Assembly: GCA_021811925.1 (NCBI GenBank)
Contig: JAKAPY010000128.1
Coordinates: 1 to 5,312 of the forward strand
Source: Thermoplasmata archaeon
Lineage (GTDB): Archaea > Thermoplasmatota > Thermoplasmata > Sysuiplasmatales > Sysuiplasmataceae
Direction of reading: 5' to 3'
Length of the DNA: 5,312 bases
Numbering within the stretch: position 1 is the stretch's first letter; the number at the start of each line of letters is the position of its first letter. Positions 1 to 5,312 of the stretch are shown here, piece after piece. A program made the position numbers and the translations under genes. The notes under the pieces are model-generated. The model made no database searches. It had not been told where the DNA came from and saw nothing but the letters and a program-made list of their open reading frames with translations.

Positions 1-1
1 G

Positions 2-70
2 AATCGAGTTATACAGCGTTACGGTGAGGGCAGTCAAGTGAACAATCCCTGGCGTCTTGCGGGAAAGTGA
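2..70 (+). CDS. Possible C-terminal tail of an upstream gene, cut by the left edge
   Basis: One frame is open from the left edge to a TGA at 68-70. It encodes 22 residues, starting NRVIQRYG and ending NNPWRLAGK. The TGA overlaps the ATG at 70-72 (TGATG), a common arrangement for translationally coupled genes, which is the main reason to list it. I do not recognise the fragment and it is too short for a family call. A second frame (from position 3, reading IELYSVTVRAVK and stopping at 39-41) is an equally possible gene end. Low confidence. Confidence 0.3.
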   Translation, partial: NRVIQRYGEGSQVNNPWRLAGK

Positions 71-339
71 TGACAATGAACGGAATATCACCGGAGCTCA
101 TGAAGACAATCAGTGAAGAAAAGCGCTATGCAAGATGGATCGAAATGCGGGATTATCTGGAGGAATACCGCCGGGCTGACCGCTCCTGGGCCCTGGAACA
201 GCTGGCATCGCATACGAGAGGCAGTCGTCCGCGCCATGAGACGACATCAGTCAGAAGGTTGCTGAAGAGATTGATCACTTCCATGAAGCTAGAGAACGGC
301 CATGATTATTGCTGCCAGCCCGTGATCTGCGATTGCTAG
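70..339 (+). CDS. Short hypothetical protein, or decayed gene start
   Basis: An 89-residue open frame starts at ATG 70; a GTG at 67 and an ATG at 76 are alternatives. A weak purine stretch (GGGAAAG, 61-67) lies just upstream. The first 35 or so residues (SPELMKTISEEKRYARWIEMRDYL) look like genuine helical protein. They faintly resemble the N-terminus of adenylosuccinate lyase-type enzymes, which often read SPEM...SEENRFRKWLEVE. From about residue 40 the composition becomes Arg/Ser/Thr-rich and ends in a Cys-rich tail (HDYCCQPVICDC), unlike a normal domain. Other frames over 200-300 give protein-like stretches, which hints at frameshift decay. It is convergent with the exporter operon ending at 446. 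No transmembrane segment or signal peptide is visible. The family resemblance is a weak impression from memory, not a search result. Confidence 0.35.
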   Translation: MTMNGISPELMKTISEEKRYARWIEMRDYLEEYRRADRSWALEQLASHTRGSRPRHETTSVRRLLKRLITSMKLENGHDYCCQPVICDC

Positions 340-449
340 CGACGGCATAGTGTATTCACATTGGGAACCCTGCCGGGGCACTGCAGTGAGTCGTCCGCAG
401 CTTCCAGGAAGTCATACTTCAGATCGGCGAGCAGCATCGGCCTGGTCAC
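336..449 (-). CDS. Possible 37-residue ORF trailing the exporter operon
   Basis: A GTG at 449-447 overlaps the TGA stop of the downstream exporter gene (ATGTGA). It opens a 37-codon frame ending in TAG at 338-336; an internal ATG is at 437-435. The product starts VTRPMLLADLKYDFLEAADD and ends NTLCRR. The overlap would allow translational coupling, and the first half has a believable helical composition. The second half (CPGRVPNVN) does not resemble anything I know. There is no separate Shine-Dalgarno. It may be a small operon protein, a truncated third gene or chance. It fills the 106-bp gap between the two convergent genes, in which no terminator is visible. Confidence 0.18.
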   Translation of the reverse strand: MTRPMLLADLKYDFLEAADDSLQCPGRVPNVNTLCRR

Positions 450-2224
450 ATCAGCTCGTAGTCCTGCCTCTGGTACTCATACAGCTGAGAGAACTTGCCG
501 CTGCCCTCAAGCAGTGTCGGCACGTCGCCCTCTTCCACTATGCTGCCGTGGTCAAGGACTATTACGCTGTCCACGAGCCTGATAAGAGAAAACCTGTGGG
601 TTATCAGTATAAGCGTCTTGTCCTTGAGGAATGTTTCAAGAGCGCTTATTATTGCTTTTTCTGATTGTGGATCTATCTGTGAAGTGGGTTCGTCCAGCAC
701 GAGTATTTCCGGGTCGCGTATGAACGCCCTGAGTATCGATATGGCCTGCCTCTGTCCCTCGGAAAGATTCCTGCCCATTTCTCCGATCTCGGTATCGATT
801 CCATCAGGCATCCGCTTGAAAATCGCGCCAAGACCAAATCGTTCTATGCATTCGAGCACCTGCTCCCTCGTGGCGCCCGGGTATGAAAAGCGTATGTTGT
901 CAAGGACGGTGCCCCTGAACATGAAAGGATCCTGCAGCACAGAAGCAATGAGATTCCGGTAGGATTTTGTCTGTATGGTCTCCAGGTCCCTGCCATCAAT
1001 CTGTATGACTCCCTCGGTCGGGTGGTAGAATTTCATGATCAGATTTGAGACGGTAGTCTTGCCGGCGCCCGTGTGCCCCACGATACCTATCTTTTCACCC
1101 TTGGTGATGTTCAGGTTCACCTTGTTGAGGGCGTACCCCTCCCCATATGAGAACATGACATCCTTGAATGTGATGCGGTCTTCGAATGATTCCATCTGGA
1201 CGAGATCACCTGGCTGGGCCTCCTTTTCCGCATCAATGATGCCGTAAATCCTGGTGAGGCCGACCATAGCGGACTGGTAGGCGTTGTATGTCTGTGACAA
1301 CTGGACGACGGGGTTGAAGAATCCCTGGACGTAGAAGATGAATGACACAAGTATGCCCACGGACACAACGCCGTGAAGCGTTTCCAGTCCCCCCTCATAA
1401 AGGACTATGCTTATGCCAAGCGCCTCGATGATCCTGATAATGGCGCTGTATATTGAGGAAAGCCTGCTGGCTTTCAGGTTCGCCTCGTAGTTCTCAACGT
1501 TCAGTTCCCTGAACTTCCGGGAGACCTTGTCTTCAATGTTGAAGCTCTTTATCGCCCTTATCGCACCGATGTTTTCTGCGAGGTTTCCCGTGATTCGTGC
1601 AATTGCCCTTCTGGTTCTCAGGTAGTTCCTTCGCACTCTGGGCTGAATTGAGAAAGTGAAGGCGACAAGGATCGGGATGACAATGAAAGAATAGAGCGCC
1701 AGAGTGGGGGCAAGATACAGCATGAAAGCAGCCGAGATAACCAGTGTTGCCACTCCGGACAGCACAGCAGGCACCTGGAAGGTGAGGAACTCGCTTAGAG
1801 ACTCCCCGTCATTGCTTATTCTGCTGATCAGGTAGCCGCTCTTGACCTTGCTGAAGAATGAAACAGGCACCCTCTGGATTGAAGCAAAGGCGTCATCTCT
1901 GAGATTCTTTATTGTGTTCTGCGAAAGGAAGGTCGATGTTGTGGTCCTGAGCCTGTTGGAGAAGAACTGAACCACATACATGCCGAGGAATACCAGGGCG
2001 TAGACTACCAGCAGGCTGAAGTTTTTGGCGGCAATCTGATCGGCAACCAGTCCGATAGCGTAGAAGGCCACGGTGGAGGTTATGGCCGTGACTATGATCG
2101 AAAAGACAAGCAGCCGTGCGGCTCTTGTCTCTTTCAGCATGCCGCCAATCATTCTCTTGAAGGATGAAAAACCCTTTCCGCCTTTGATAATCTCATCTTC
2201 CAGCTCCTCATACGTTCTTGGCAT
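446..2224 (-). CDS. Heterodimeric ABC exporter, catalytic-site half (TM288-like)
   Basis: This 592-residue half-transporter has an N-terminal six-helix membrane domain and a C-terminal ATPase, the usual size for type IV ABC exporters. Helices lie at about 38-61, 70-90, 151-171, 173-193, 260-277 and 286-305. In the ATPase are A-loop Tyr360, Walker A GHTGAGKTT (383-391), Q-loop Gln431, a variant signature LSEGQ (487-491), Walker B with Asp511 and catalytic Glu512, and switch His543. It therefore supplies a complete Walker A/B/His set but an altered signature. That is the pattern of the TM288 side in TM287/TM288, whose partner supplies LSGGQ. I place the start at 2224 (MPRTYEEL), not at the ATG at 2257, because GGAGGTG sits 6 nt upstream of 2224 and 2257 has no such site. 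The gene overlaps the end of its partner by 17 bp. The substrate is unknown; drug, lipid or peptide export are all possible in this family. Confidence 0.93.
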   Translation of the reverse strand: MPRTYEELEDEIIKGGKGFSSFKRMIGGMLKETRAARLLVFSIIVTAITSTVAFYAIGLVADQIAAKNFSLLVVYALVFLGMYVVQFFSNRLRTTTSTFLSQNTIKNLRDDAFASIQRVPVSFFSKVKSGYLISRISNDGESLSEFLTFQVPAVLSGVATLVISAAFMLYLAPTLALYSFIVIPILVAFTFSIQPRVRRNYLRTRRAIARITGNLAENIGAIRAIKSFNIEDKVSRKFRELNVENYEANLKASRLSSIYSAIIRIIEALGISIVLYEGGLETLHGVVSVGILVSFIFYVQGFFNPVVQLSQTYNAYQSAMVGLTRIYGIIDAEKEAQPGDLVQMESFEDRITFKDVMFSYGEGYALNKVNLNITKGEKIGIVGHTGAGKTTVSNLIMKFYHPTEGVIQIDGRDLETIQTKSYRNLIASVLQDPFMFRGTVLDNIRFSYPGATREQVLECIERFGLGAIFKRMPDGIDTEIGEMGRNLSEGQRQAISILRAFIRDPEILVLDEPTSQIDPQSEKAIISALETFLKDKTLILITHRFSLIRLVDSVIVLDHGSIVEEGDVPTLLEGSGKFSQLYEYQRQDYELM

Positions 2225-3960
2225 TCCTTCCACCTCCTTTCTTTTCAGAATCGCCAATGATAGTGAGCAGTTCCTTCCTTACATCTGAGACCTGCTTCAG
2301 CTTCCCCTCTTCCACCCTCAGTACCCTGTCGGCAAAAAGAAGACCTGTTTCCCGCAGGGATATTATTATGACCGAAGTCCCCCTGAGCTTCTCCCTTATG
2401 GACCTGAATATTCCCAGTTCGGTCTCTGCGTCCACGCTTGAAGTTGCGTCGTCGAAAATCAGGAGCTCCGGCCTTGGCAGCACCGCCCTGGCAATAGCTA
2501 TTCTCTGTTTCTGCCCGCCCGACAGGGTGATACCTCTTTCCCCCACCATTGTTTCGTAGCCGTCTGGCAGGGACTCTATGAAATCATCAATGTGCGCTAT
2601 TCCCGCCGCTTCTGCAATTTCACCGTCGGTGTATTCCCCGTTTCCGAACGCGATATTCTCCTTGAGTGTGCCTGATAATATGCTGACCTCCTGCGGCACG
2701 ACTCCAATTCTGCCCCTGATCTCAGGCAGGTTGAATCTGTCATAACTGATGGCGTTGAACGAGATAGCCCCGGAATCGAGGTCATAGAACCTTGGCAGCA
2801 TGCTTATCAGGGTGCTCTTGCCGCTTCCAGTGCTTCCGGTTATTGCAACGAACTCTCCTTTTCCGATGTCAAAGCTGAGGTTGTCCAGAATTACACGTGT
2901 GCCGCGGGAGAAGTTGATTGCGCTGGCTGCAACAGGCGGCTTGACCTCCCTTTCTATCGAGGCGCCAAACGCCTCCTCATCCTTCCCGGTTATTACGTCG
3001 CCTATTCTGTCTATTGCGGCCCTTGCGTTCTCGGACCAGACGATAAGCCTTCCCAGTATGCTCACAGGCGAAAGCATGGTGTTGAATATGTTCACGGCCG
3101 CCACAAGGGAACCCACAGATGTTATGGAAATTATGTTGTTGTACCCGCCATACACAATTACTGCCGTTGCTGCAACACTTATCAGAAGCGGCATAAGATT
3201 GTTGTATACGCCTCTCAGCTTCCCGACGTAGAGGTATTCCTGAAAGTATGTGTTTGTGGTGTCCTTGAACCTGTTGATCTCCCTGTCTTCCCCCAGGAAA
3301 CTGCGGACCACCCGCTGACCCGTTATGTTTTCCTGGAGCCGCTCATTCATCACGCCATACTCATCCCGTATTTTCCGCCAGTGAAGCCTCTGCTTTCTCT
3401 GGAACGTCATTCCCAGGTAAACAAGCACAGGAACCACCACCAGGAAGAACAGGGAATAGAATGGGTTGAGCTCGAGAAGGAAATAGAATGCAATGGTTAT
3501 CAGCAGAAAAGTGGGTATCATCATTGAGAGCAGGTTGAGGACGAAATTCCTCGTTGCCTCAATGTCCATTGTGCATCTTGACAGGAGGTTACCCGAGGTC
3601 TCGGTCTCGAAGAACTTGAACTTCTTGCTGACCATGTGGCGGAAGACGTCCTCACGAAGCTCAAAGGCGAAACGCTGTGAAAGGTACTGTGAACCGTAGC
3701 TTACGACAAACTGGAAGACAGAGGCAAGTGCCGAGACGAGTATTATCAGGAAGACATAATACTCCACGCCGGCAAGTCCGGACCTGATGACTTCATTTAC
3801 GGCATCACCGATGAATATGGAAATGAGAAGGGTGAAGGCGGAGGTGAAGCCTCCAACTACGAAGACCAGCGCGGTGACTTTCTTCTCCCTTCTCAGGTAC
3901 TTAAGGGCAAAGACAAGCGGCGAGAATACAGATAGTGCCCTCTTGGGGTTGATTGCGCAT
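2208..3960 (-). CDS. Heterodimeric ABC exporter, degenerate-site half (TM287-like), with frameshifted 5' end
   Basis: This half-transporter pairs with the gene that follows it. The frame reads without interruption from a stop at 3989-3987 down to the TGA/TAA-type end at 2208. It encodes TM1 (VTALVFVVGGFTSAFTLLIS, about 3879-3820), TM2-TM6 and an ATPase domain. There is no ATG, GTG or TTG in this frame until the GTG at 3767, which would cut off TM1. An ATG at 3960-3958, preceded by AGGAAGGA, is one base out of frame. Dropping one C from CCCC (minus strand, 3948-3945) gives a normal 583-residue protein starting MRNQPKRALSVF. In that numbering: helices at about 28-52, 67-88, 145-164, 167-185, 255-273 and 279-297; Walker A GSTGSGKST (375-383); Q-loop Gln423; canonical LSGGQ (479-483); Walker B with Asp504 in place of catalytic Glu (IFDDATSSVD); Leu535 in place of switch His; Arg352 at the A-loop Tyr position. 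This is the classic non-hydrolysing site of heterodimeric exporters. The family call is certain; the start, and whether the gene is functional, are not. Confidence 0.9.
2231..2240 (-). promoter_or_regulatory. Strong Shine-Dalgarno for the second exporter gene
   Basis: On the minus strand the bases read AAAGGAGGTG, a near-perfect complement to the 16S rRNA 3' end, 6 nt before the ATG at 2224. It lies inside the last codons of the upstream exporter gene, within those for the Gly-Gly-Gly stretch of its C-terminal tail. It decides the start of the downstream gene and should allow its translation in step with the partner's. Confidence 0.85.
3945..3948 (-). other. Apparent single-base frameshift in a C4 run
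   Basis: Between the ATG at 3960 and TM1 of the exporter half there is one base too many: 2208-3960 is 1753 nt, which is 3 x 584 + 1. The simplest correction is loss of one C from CCCC, which turns the reading N-Q-P-Q-E-G into N-Q-P-K-R-A and joins the full-length frame. As written, the ATG frame ends after 20 residues. Sequencing or assembly error, real mutation, programmed +1 frameshifting and initiation at a non-standard codon (for example ATC at 3953-3951) are all open. The exact base cannot be fixed from the sequence alone. Confidence 0.65.
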
Positions 3961-3961
3961 T

Positions 3962-3988
3962 CCTTCCTGTTGGTTCCTGGAGGTTCCT
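3962..3988 (-). repeat. Three AGGAA units at a 10-nt period before the exporter ATG
   Basis: On the minus strand AGGAACC (3988-3982), AGGAACC (3978-3972) and AGGAAGG (3968-3962) follow each other at exactly 10-nt steps and end one base before the ATG at 3960. The first two are identical over 7 nt. The last can act as a ribosome-binding site, though its spacing to the ATG is short. Spacing of one helical turn at the expected transcription start would suit a regulator-binding site, but chance or slippage duplication is just as possible. Confidence 0.4.
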
Positions 3989-4002
3989 AACACCGTCCCC
4001 GA

Positions 4003-4012
4003 CATTAAGTTT
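4003..4012 (-). promoter_or_regulatory. Candidate archaeal TATA/BRE element for the exporter operon
   Basis: The minus strand reads GGGAAACTTAATG here: a purine-rich BRE-like GAAAC followed by an AT-rich CTTAATG. A start site about 25 nt downstream would fall near 3980 and leave a leader of about 20 nt before the ATG at 3960. It is a weak match to the archaeal TATA consensus, and the position is the main support. Confidence 0.25.
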
Positions 4013-4157
4013 CCCAATCAATTAGAGCGGGACGAACAGTATTTCATGGCAGTTTCCATGTCCACGGCAAAGACTTCGATGGAACGGAAAGGCAGCCCAA
4101 AACAGAAATTGATTTACCAGTGCACAGGAATCGCGTTCTTTGCGCATTACCAAGTAT

Positions 4158-4164
4158 GAGGCGG
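4158..4164 (+). promoter_or_regulatory. Ribosome-binding site of the 4170 gene
   Basis: GAGG (4158-4161), within GAGGCGG, ends 8 nt before the ATG at 4170. This spacing is normal and supports that start over any later internal methionine. Confidence 0.6.
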
Positions 4165-4169
4165 TTTGA

Positions 4170-4640
4170 ATGTCCAAGTCACTGGGTAGAAGTCTTCCTC
4201 CGAAATTATACGAGCAATTGCGGCATGATAATCCCAAAAGGCAAAACACTGCAATATTCCTTGTAGTGAGGGATGATGATGGATTCCCCCATTCGGCACT
4301 ATTCTCCCCCTATCAGGTAGTCGCACCAGGTCCAGGAAGGGTCTATGTTGGCATTCACGGTGGATCGAAGACTGAGGGCTACCTGCGGAAATCGAGTATT
4401 GCCACGCTGATAGTGCAGGTAGAGCCAGCCGTCTACTACATCAAGTGCAGTGCCACCATGGCTATGGAATGGGAACACCCAAAAGACAGGCTCTACCGCC
4501 TCGAAGTCTCAGATGTGCTTGAAGACTATTCGGAAAGCGCGCCGTTTATTTCCGAGCTCAGGTTCAGCGGAAGGAATGTCGTTGTGCCTTACTCTGAAGA
4601 GTTCGAGAACATCAGGAGATATGCTTCGGAGAACCCATAG
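4170..4640 (+). CDS. FMN-binding split-barrel (pyridoxamine phosphate oxidase-like) protein
   Basis: This 156-residue soluble protein is complete, with a good ribosome-binding site. After a short N-terminal helix (about 9-20) come alternating strands typical of small split-barrel flavoproteins: AIFLVVR (28-34), a turn DDDGFPH (35-41), SALFSPYQVV (42-51), VYVGI (58-62), then GSKTEGYLRKSSIATLIV (65-82) and YYIKCSATM (89-97). The D-x-G-x-P-H turn and the later G-S-K-T-x-x-x-L-R-K segment correspond to the parts that hold the flavin phosphate in the PPOX-like superfamily. Such dimers bind FMN, F420 or haem and act as oxidoreductases, but many members have no known reaction. The ligand and substrate here cannot be told. 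The gene is divergent from the ABC exporter operon; a functional tie is not shown. The length of about 150 residues fits the family. The assignment comes from motif pattern, not a database match. Confidence 0.65.
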   Translation: MSKSLGRSLPPKLYEQLRHDNPKRQNTAIFLVVRDDDGFPHSALFSPYQVVAPGPGRVYVGIHGGSKTEGYLRKSSIATLIVQVEPAVYYIKCSATMAMEWEHPKDRLYRLEVSDVLEDYSESAPFISELRFSGRNVVVPYSEEFENIRRYASENP

Positions 4641-4650
4641 CCCTGCTTCG

Positions 4651-4671
4651 CCTGCCCGTTACCTGCCCGTT
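4651..4671. repeat. Two-copy 11-nt tandem repeat
   Basis: CCTGCCCGTT occurs at 4651-4660 and again at 4662-4671, one base apart, with a related CCTGCTTCG just before at 4642-4650. It lies immediately after the stop of the split-barrel gene. It is most likely a slippage duplication; no function is evident. Confidence 0.6.
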
Positions 4672-4744
4672 CTACTGATTTCTTCATGTGCCAAAAGCAC
4701 TTCCAGAATGCTGCCGACCGCAAGTCCCGCGGGTTTCCGTGCTA

Positions 4745-4825
4745 GTTGACAGTCTCCACTCTGGGCTGGGAATGGCGAACAGCATGGAGCACAGGAGATT
4801 CAGGAGTCGCTGCTCGACAGTCAAC
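4745..4825. repeat. Imperfect inverted repeat
   Basis: GTTGACAGTC (4745-4754) and GACAGTCAAC (4816-4825) can pair over 10 positions with one central A-A mismatch, enclosing a 61-nt loop. The arms are short and the loop long, so a strong transcript hairpin is doubtful. No transposase or RNA motif is found between or around them. Confidence 0.4.
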
Positions 4826-4983
4826 CGCGCAGGCTTATTTCCCGGGCGGAAGATGCAGCTGTCCAGGCGAAGGCTCGGTACACAGTCGAGCTATAGGGTT
4901 GCTGAGATGGCAGGGGCGAGGACGCTGGGCATCGACACATCAGTCAAGCTGTCGTAAATGTTTGTGACTTCTTTACGAGATAG

Positions 4984-5312
4984 CTAGAAAGTCCAACCAC
5001 GCCTGGCGTCCCTCGGACTTTCGCCCTCCTTCAATTCCACCTTACGACCGTGCAGCTTTTCTCCTGTCTGGTAGAAGTCACCATTTACTGCCAGTTTTGC
5101 TTCTTCGGCTAGCTCATCAGGCCAGAATCCCAGCGAGTAACCAAACCAGGGCGAACTCAGTTCCAATTCCGGCAACCCCATCTGCTTCCACAAATCAATG
5201 GCATGTTCCATGTATTCCTTTGTTGGAAGAGATACCGGAGGCATATCGAATTTCTTCGTAGCATCTATCAGAAGAGATGCATCGGAATCACCAAGCGACT
5301 TAGCATCGGTGG
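4984..5312 (-). CDS. UbiD-family decarboxylase, C-terminal part, cut by the right edge
   Basis: The last 108 residues of a larger enzyme, open to the window edge and ending in TAG at 4986-4984. The segment near the edge, SDASLLIDATKKF, matches the conserved UbiD feature in which an I-D-A-T-x-K motif lies near the C-terminus (E. coli UbiD has a GIDATNKW segment). The following EYMEHAIDLWKQMGLPELEL, then PWFGYSLGFWPDELAEEA and GDFYQTGEKL, fits the C-terminal tail seen in archaeal and bacterial UbiD-like (de)carboxylases. UbiD enzymes use prenylated FMN, made by a UbiX-type prenyltransferase, to decarboxylate or carboxylate aromatic or unsaturated acids in the cytoplasm. The catalytic and cofactor-binding regions lie outside the window, so the substrate cannot be assigned. 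The ATG at 5244 is only an internal methionine: the same frame continues upstream with strongly family-like sequence. No terminator is visible after the stop. Confidence 0.75.
   Translation of the reverse strand, partial: TDAKSLGDSDASLLIDATKKFDMPPVSLPTKEYMEHAIDLWKQMGLPELELSSPWFGYSLGFWPDELAEEAKLAVNGDFYQTGEKLHGRKVELKEGESPRDARRGWTF

Larger units (their letters stand above)
3990..4169. promoter_or_regulatory. Divergent intergenic region between exporter operon and flavin-type gene
   Basis: This 180-bp stretch separates the divergently transcribed exporter operon and the gene at 4170, so both promoters should lie here. For the rightward gene, the AT-rich ATTGATTTA at about 4109-4117 is a weak TATA-like candidate that would give a leader of roughly 30 nt. 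A small palindrome, CATGG-6 nt-CCATG, is at 4045-4060. No RNA gene or convincing ORF is visible; the frames open across it on either strand have no protein-like composition or plausible start. Confidence 0.4.
4641..4983. other. Non-coding stretch, possibly gene debris
   Basis: This 343-bp region lies between the stop of the split-barrel gene and the convergent stop of the UbiD-like gene. I see no convincing gene, RNA or terminator. Frame fragments on the plus strand look mildly protein-like: 4792-4893 reads QEIQESLLDSQPRR... through AEDAAVQAKARYTVEL and stops, and in another frame YRVAEMAGARTLGIDTSVKLS ends at about 4957. Neither has a start with a ribosome-binding site and I recognise neither. 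Together they may be a decayed gene or chance open frames in GC-rich DNA. Confidence 0.35.

Noticed and set aside
350..664. 104-codon frame on the plus strand opposite the 3' end of the second exporter gene
   Set aside because: It lies mostly antisense to a clear Walker B/H-loop coding region, has no ribosome-binding site, and its composition is that expected from the complementary strand.
495..962. 155-codon plus-strand frame
   Set aside because: Entirely antisense to the ABC ATPase domain; Ser/Pro/Arg-rich shadow with no domain-like pattern.
2800..3231. 143-codon plus-strand frame
   Set aside because: Antisense to the Walker A and TM5-TM6 coding region of the first exporter half; no start signal.
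4045..4060. CATGG-CAGTTT-CCATG hairpin as a regulatory element
   Set aside because: A 5-bp stem is too short to separate from chance in a 180-bp region.
3953..4159. 68-codon plus-strand frame across the divergent intergenic region
   Set aside because: Overlaps the exporter's 5' end and both promoter regions, lacks a ribosome-binding site, and its product has no recognisable pattern.
4022..4249. 75-codon minus-strand frame overlapping the start of the split-barrel gene
   Set aside because: Overlaps the well-supported 4170 gene on the opposite strand; its Cys/His/Arg mix looks like random translation and there is no start signal.
4745..4825. Inverted repeat as insertion-sequence ends or a structured RNA
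   Set aside because: Only 10 bp with a mismatch, 61-nt interior without coding capacity, no flanking target duplication, and no conserved RNA motifs.
4450..4967. Three overlapping plus-strand frames (4450-4749, 4688-4957, 4746-4967)
   Set aside because: They overlap each other or the split-barrel gene, are rich in Arg, Ser and Cys, and have no ribosome-binding sites; at most they contain debris as noted for 4641-4983.
1..5312. CRISPR array, tRNA, rRNA or toxin-antitoxin/defence genes
   Set aside because: No regularly spaced repeats, no cloverleaf with a GGTTCRA-type T-loop, and no matching protein motifs were seen on either strand.

Overview
The window looks like a piece of an archaeal genome, most plausibly a member of the Thermoplasmata or a related moderate-GC archaeon. 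The reasons are frequent AGG/AGA arginine codons and ATA isoleucine codons, a near-perfect GGAGGTG ribosome-binding site inside an operon, absence of recognisable bacterial -35/-10 promoters or hairpin-plus-poly-T terminators, and gene families common in such archaea. This placement is inference from composition and gene content, not from a marker gene.

Layout. Positions 1-339 (+) hold a possible C-terminal tail of an upstream gene and a short open frame (70-339) that is hypothetical or decayed. The core, 446-3960 (-), is a two-gene operon for a heterodimeric ABC exporter. The promoter-proximal gene (2208-3960) encodes the half with a degenerate ATPase site. The second gene (446-2224) encodes the half with the catalytic glutamate and switch histidine. 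The two overlap by 17 bp. From 3961 to 4169 is a divergent intergenic region. Gene 4170-4640 (+) encodes a small protein resembling FMN-binding split-barrel (PPOX-like) proteins. Positions 4641-4983 contain no convincing gene, only small repeats and possible gene debris. At 4984-5312 (-) lies the C-terminal part of a UbiD-family decarboxylase running off the right edge.

How the genes work together. The two ABC halves should assemble into one membrane exporter. Their motif differences are complementary: one composite ATP site is complete (Walker A/B and His from the downstream gene, LSGGQ from the upstream gene), and the other is degenerate (Asp for Glu, Leu for His, Arg for the A-loop Tyr, plus LSEGQ from the partner). 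This matches TM287/TM288-type exporters. The transported substrate cannot be read from the sequence. The flavin-type gene and the UbiD gene are separate transcription units with no visible functional link to the exporter.

The most notable oddity is the 5' end of the upstream exporter gene. Its first transmembrane helix is clearly encoded, but there is no ATG, GTG or TTG in that frame before a stop. A well-placed ATG sits one base out of frame, and removing a single C from a CCCC run would restore an ordinary 583-residue protein. I found no CRISPR array, tRNA, rRNA, insertion sequence or obvious defence system. Apart from this frameshift, the window reads as mostly ordinary chromosomal sequence.
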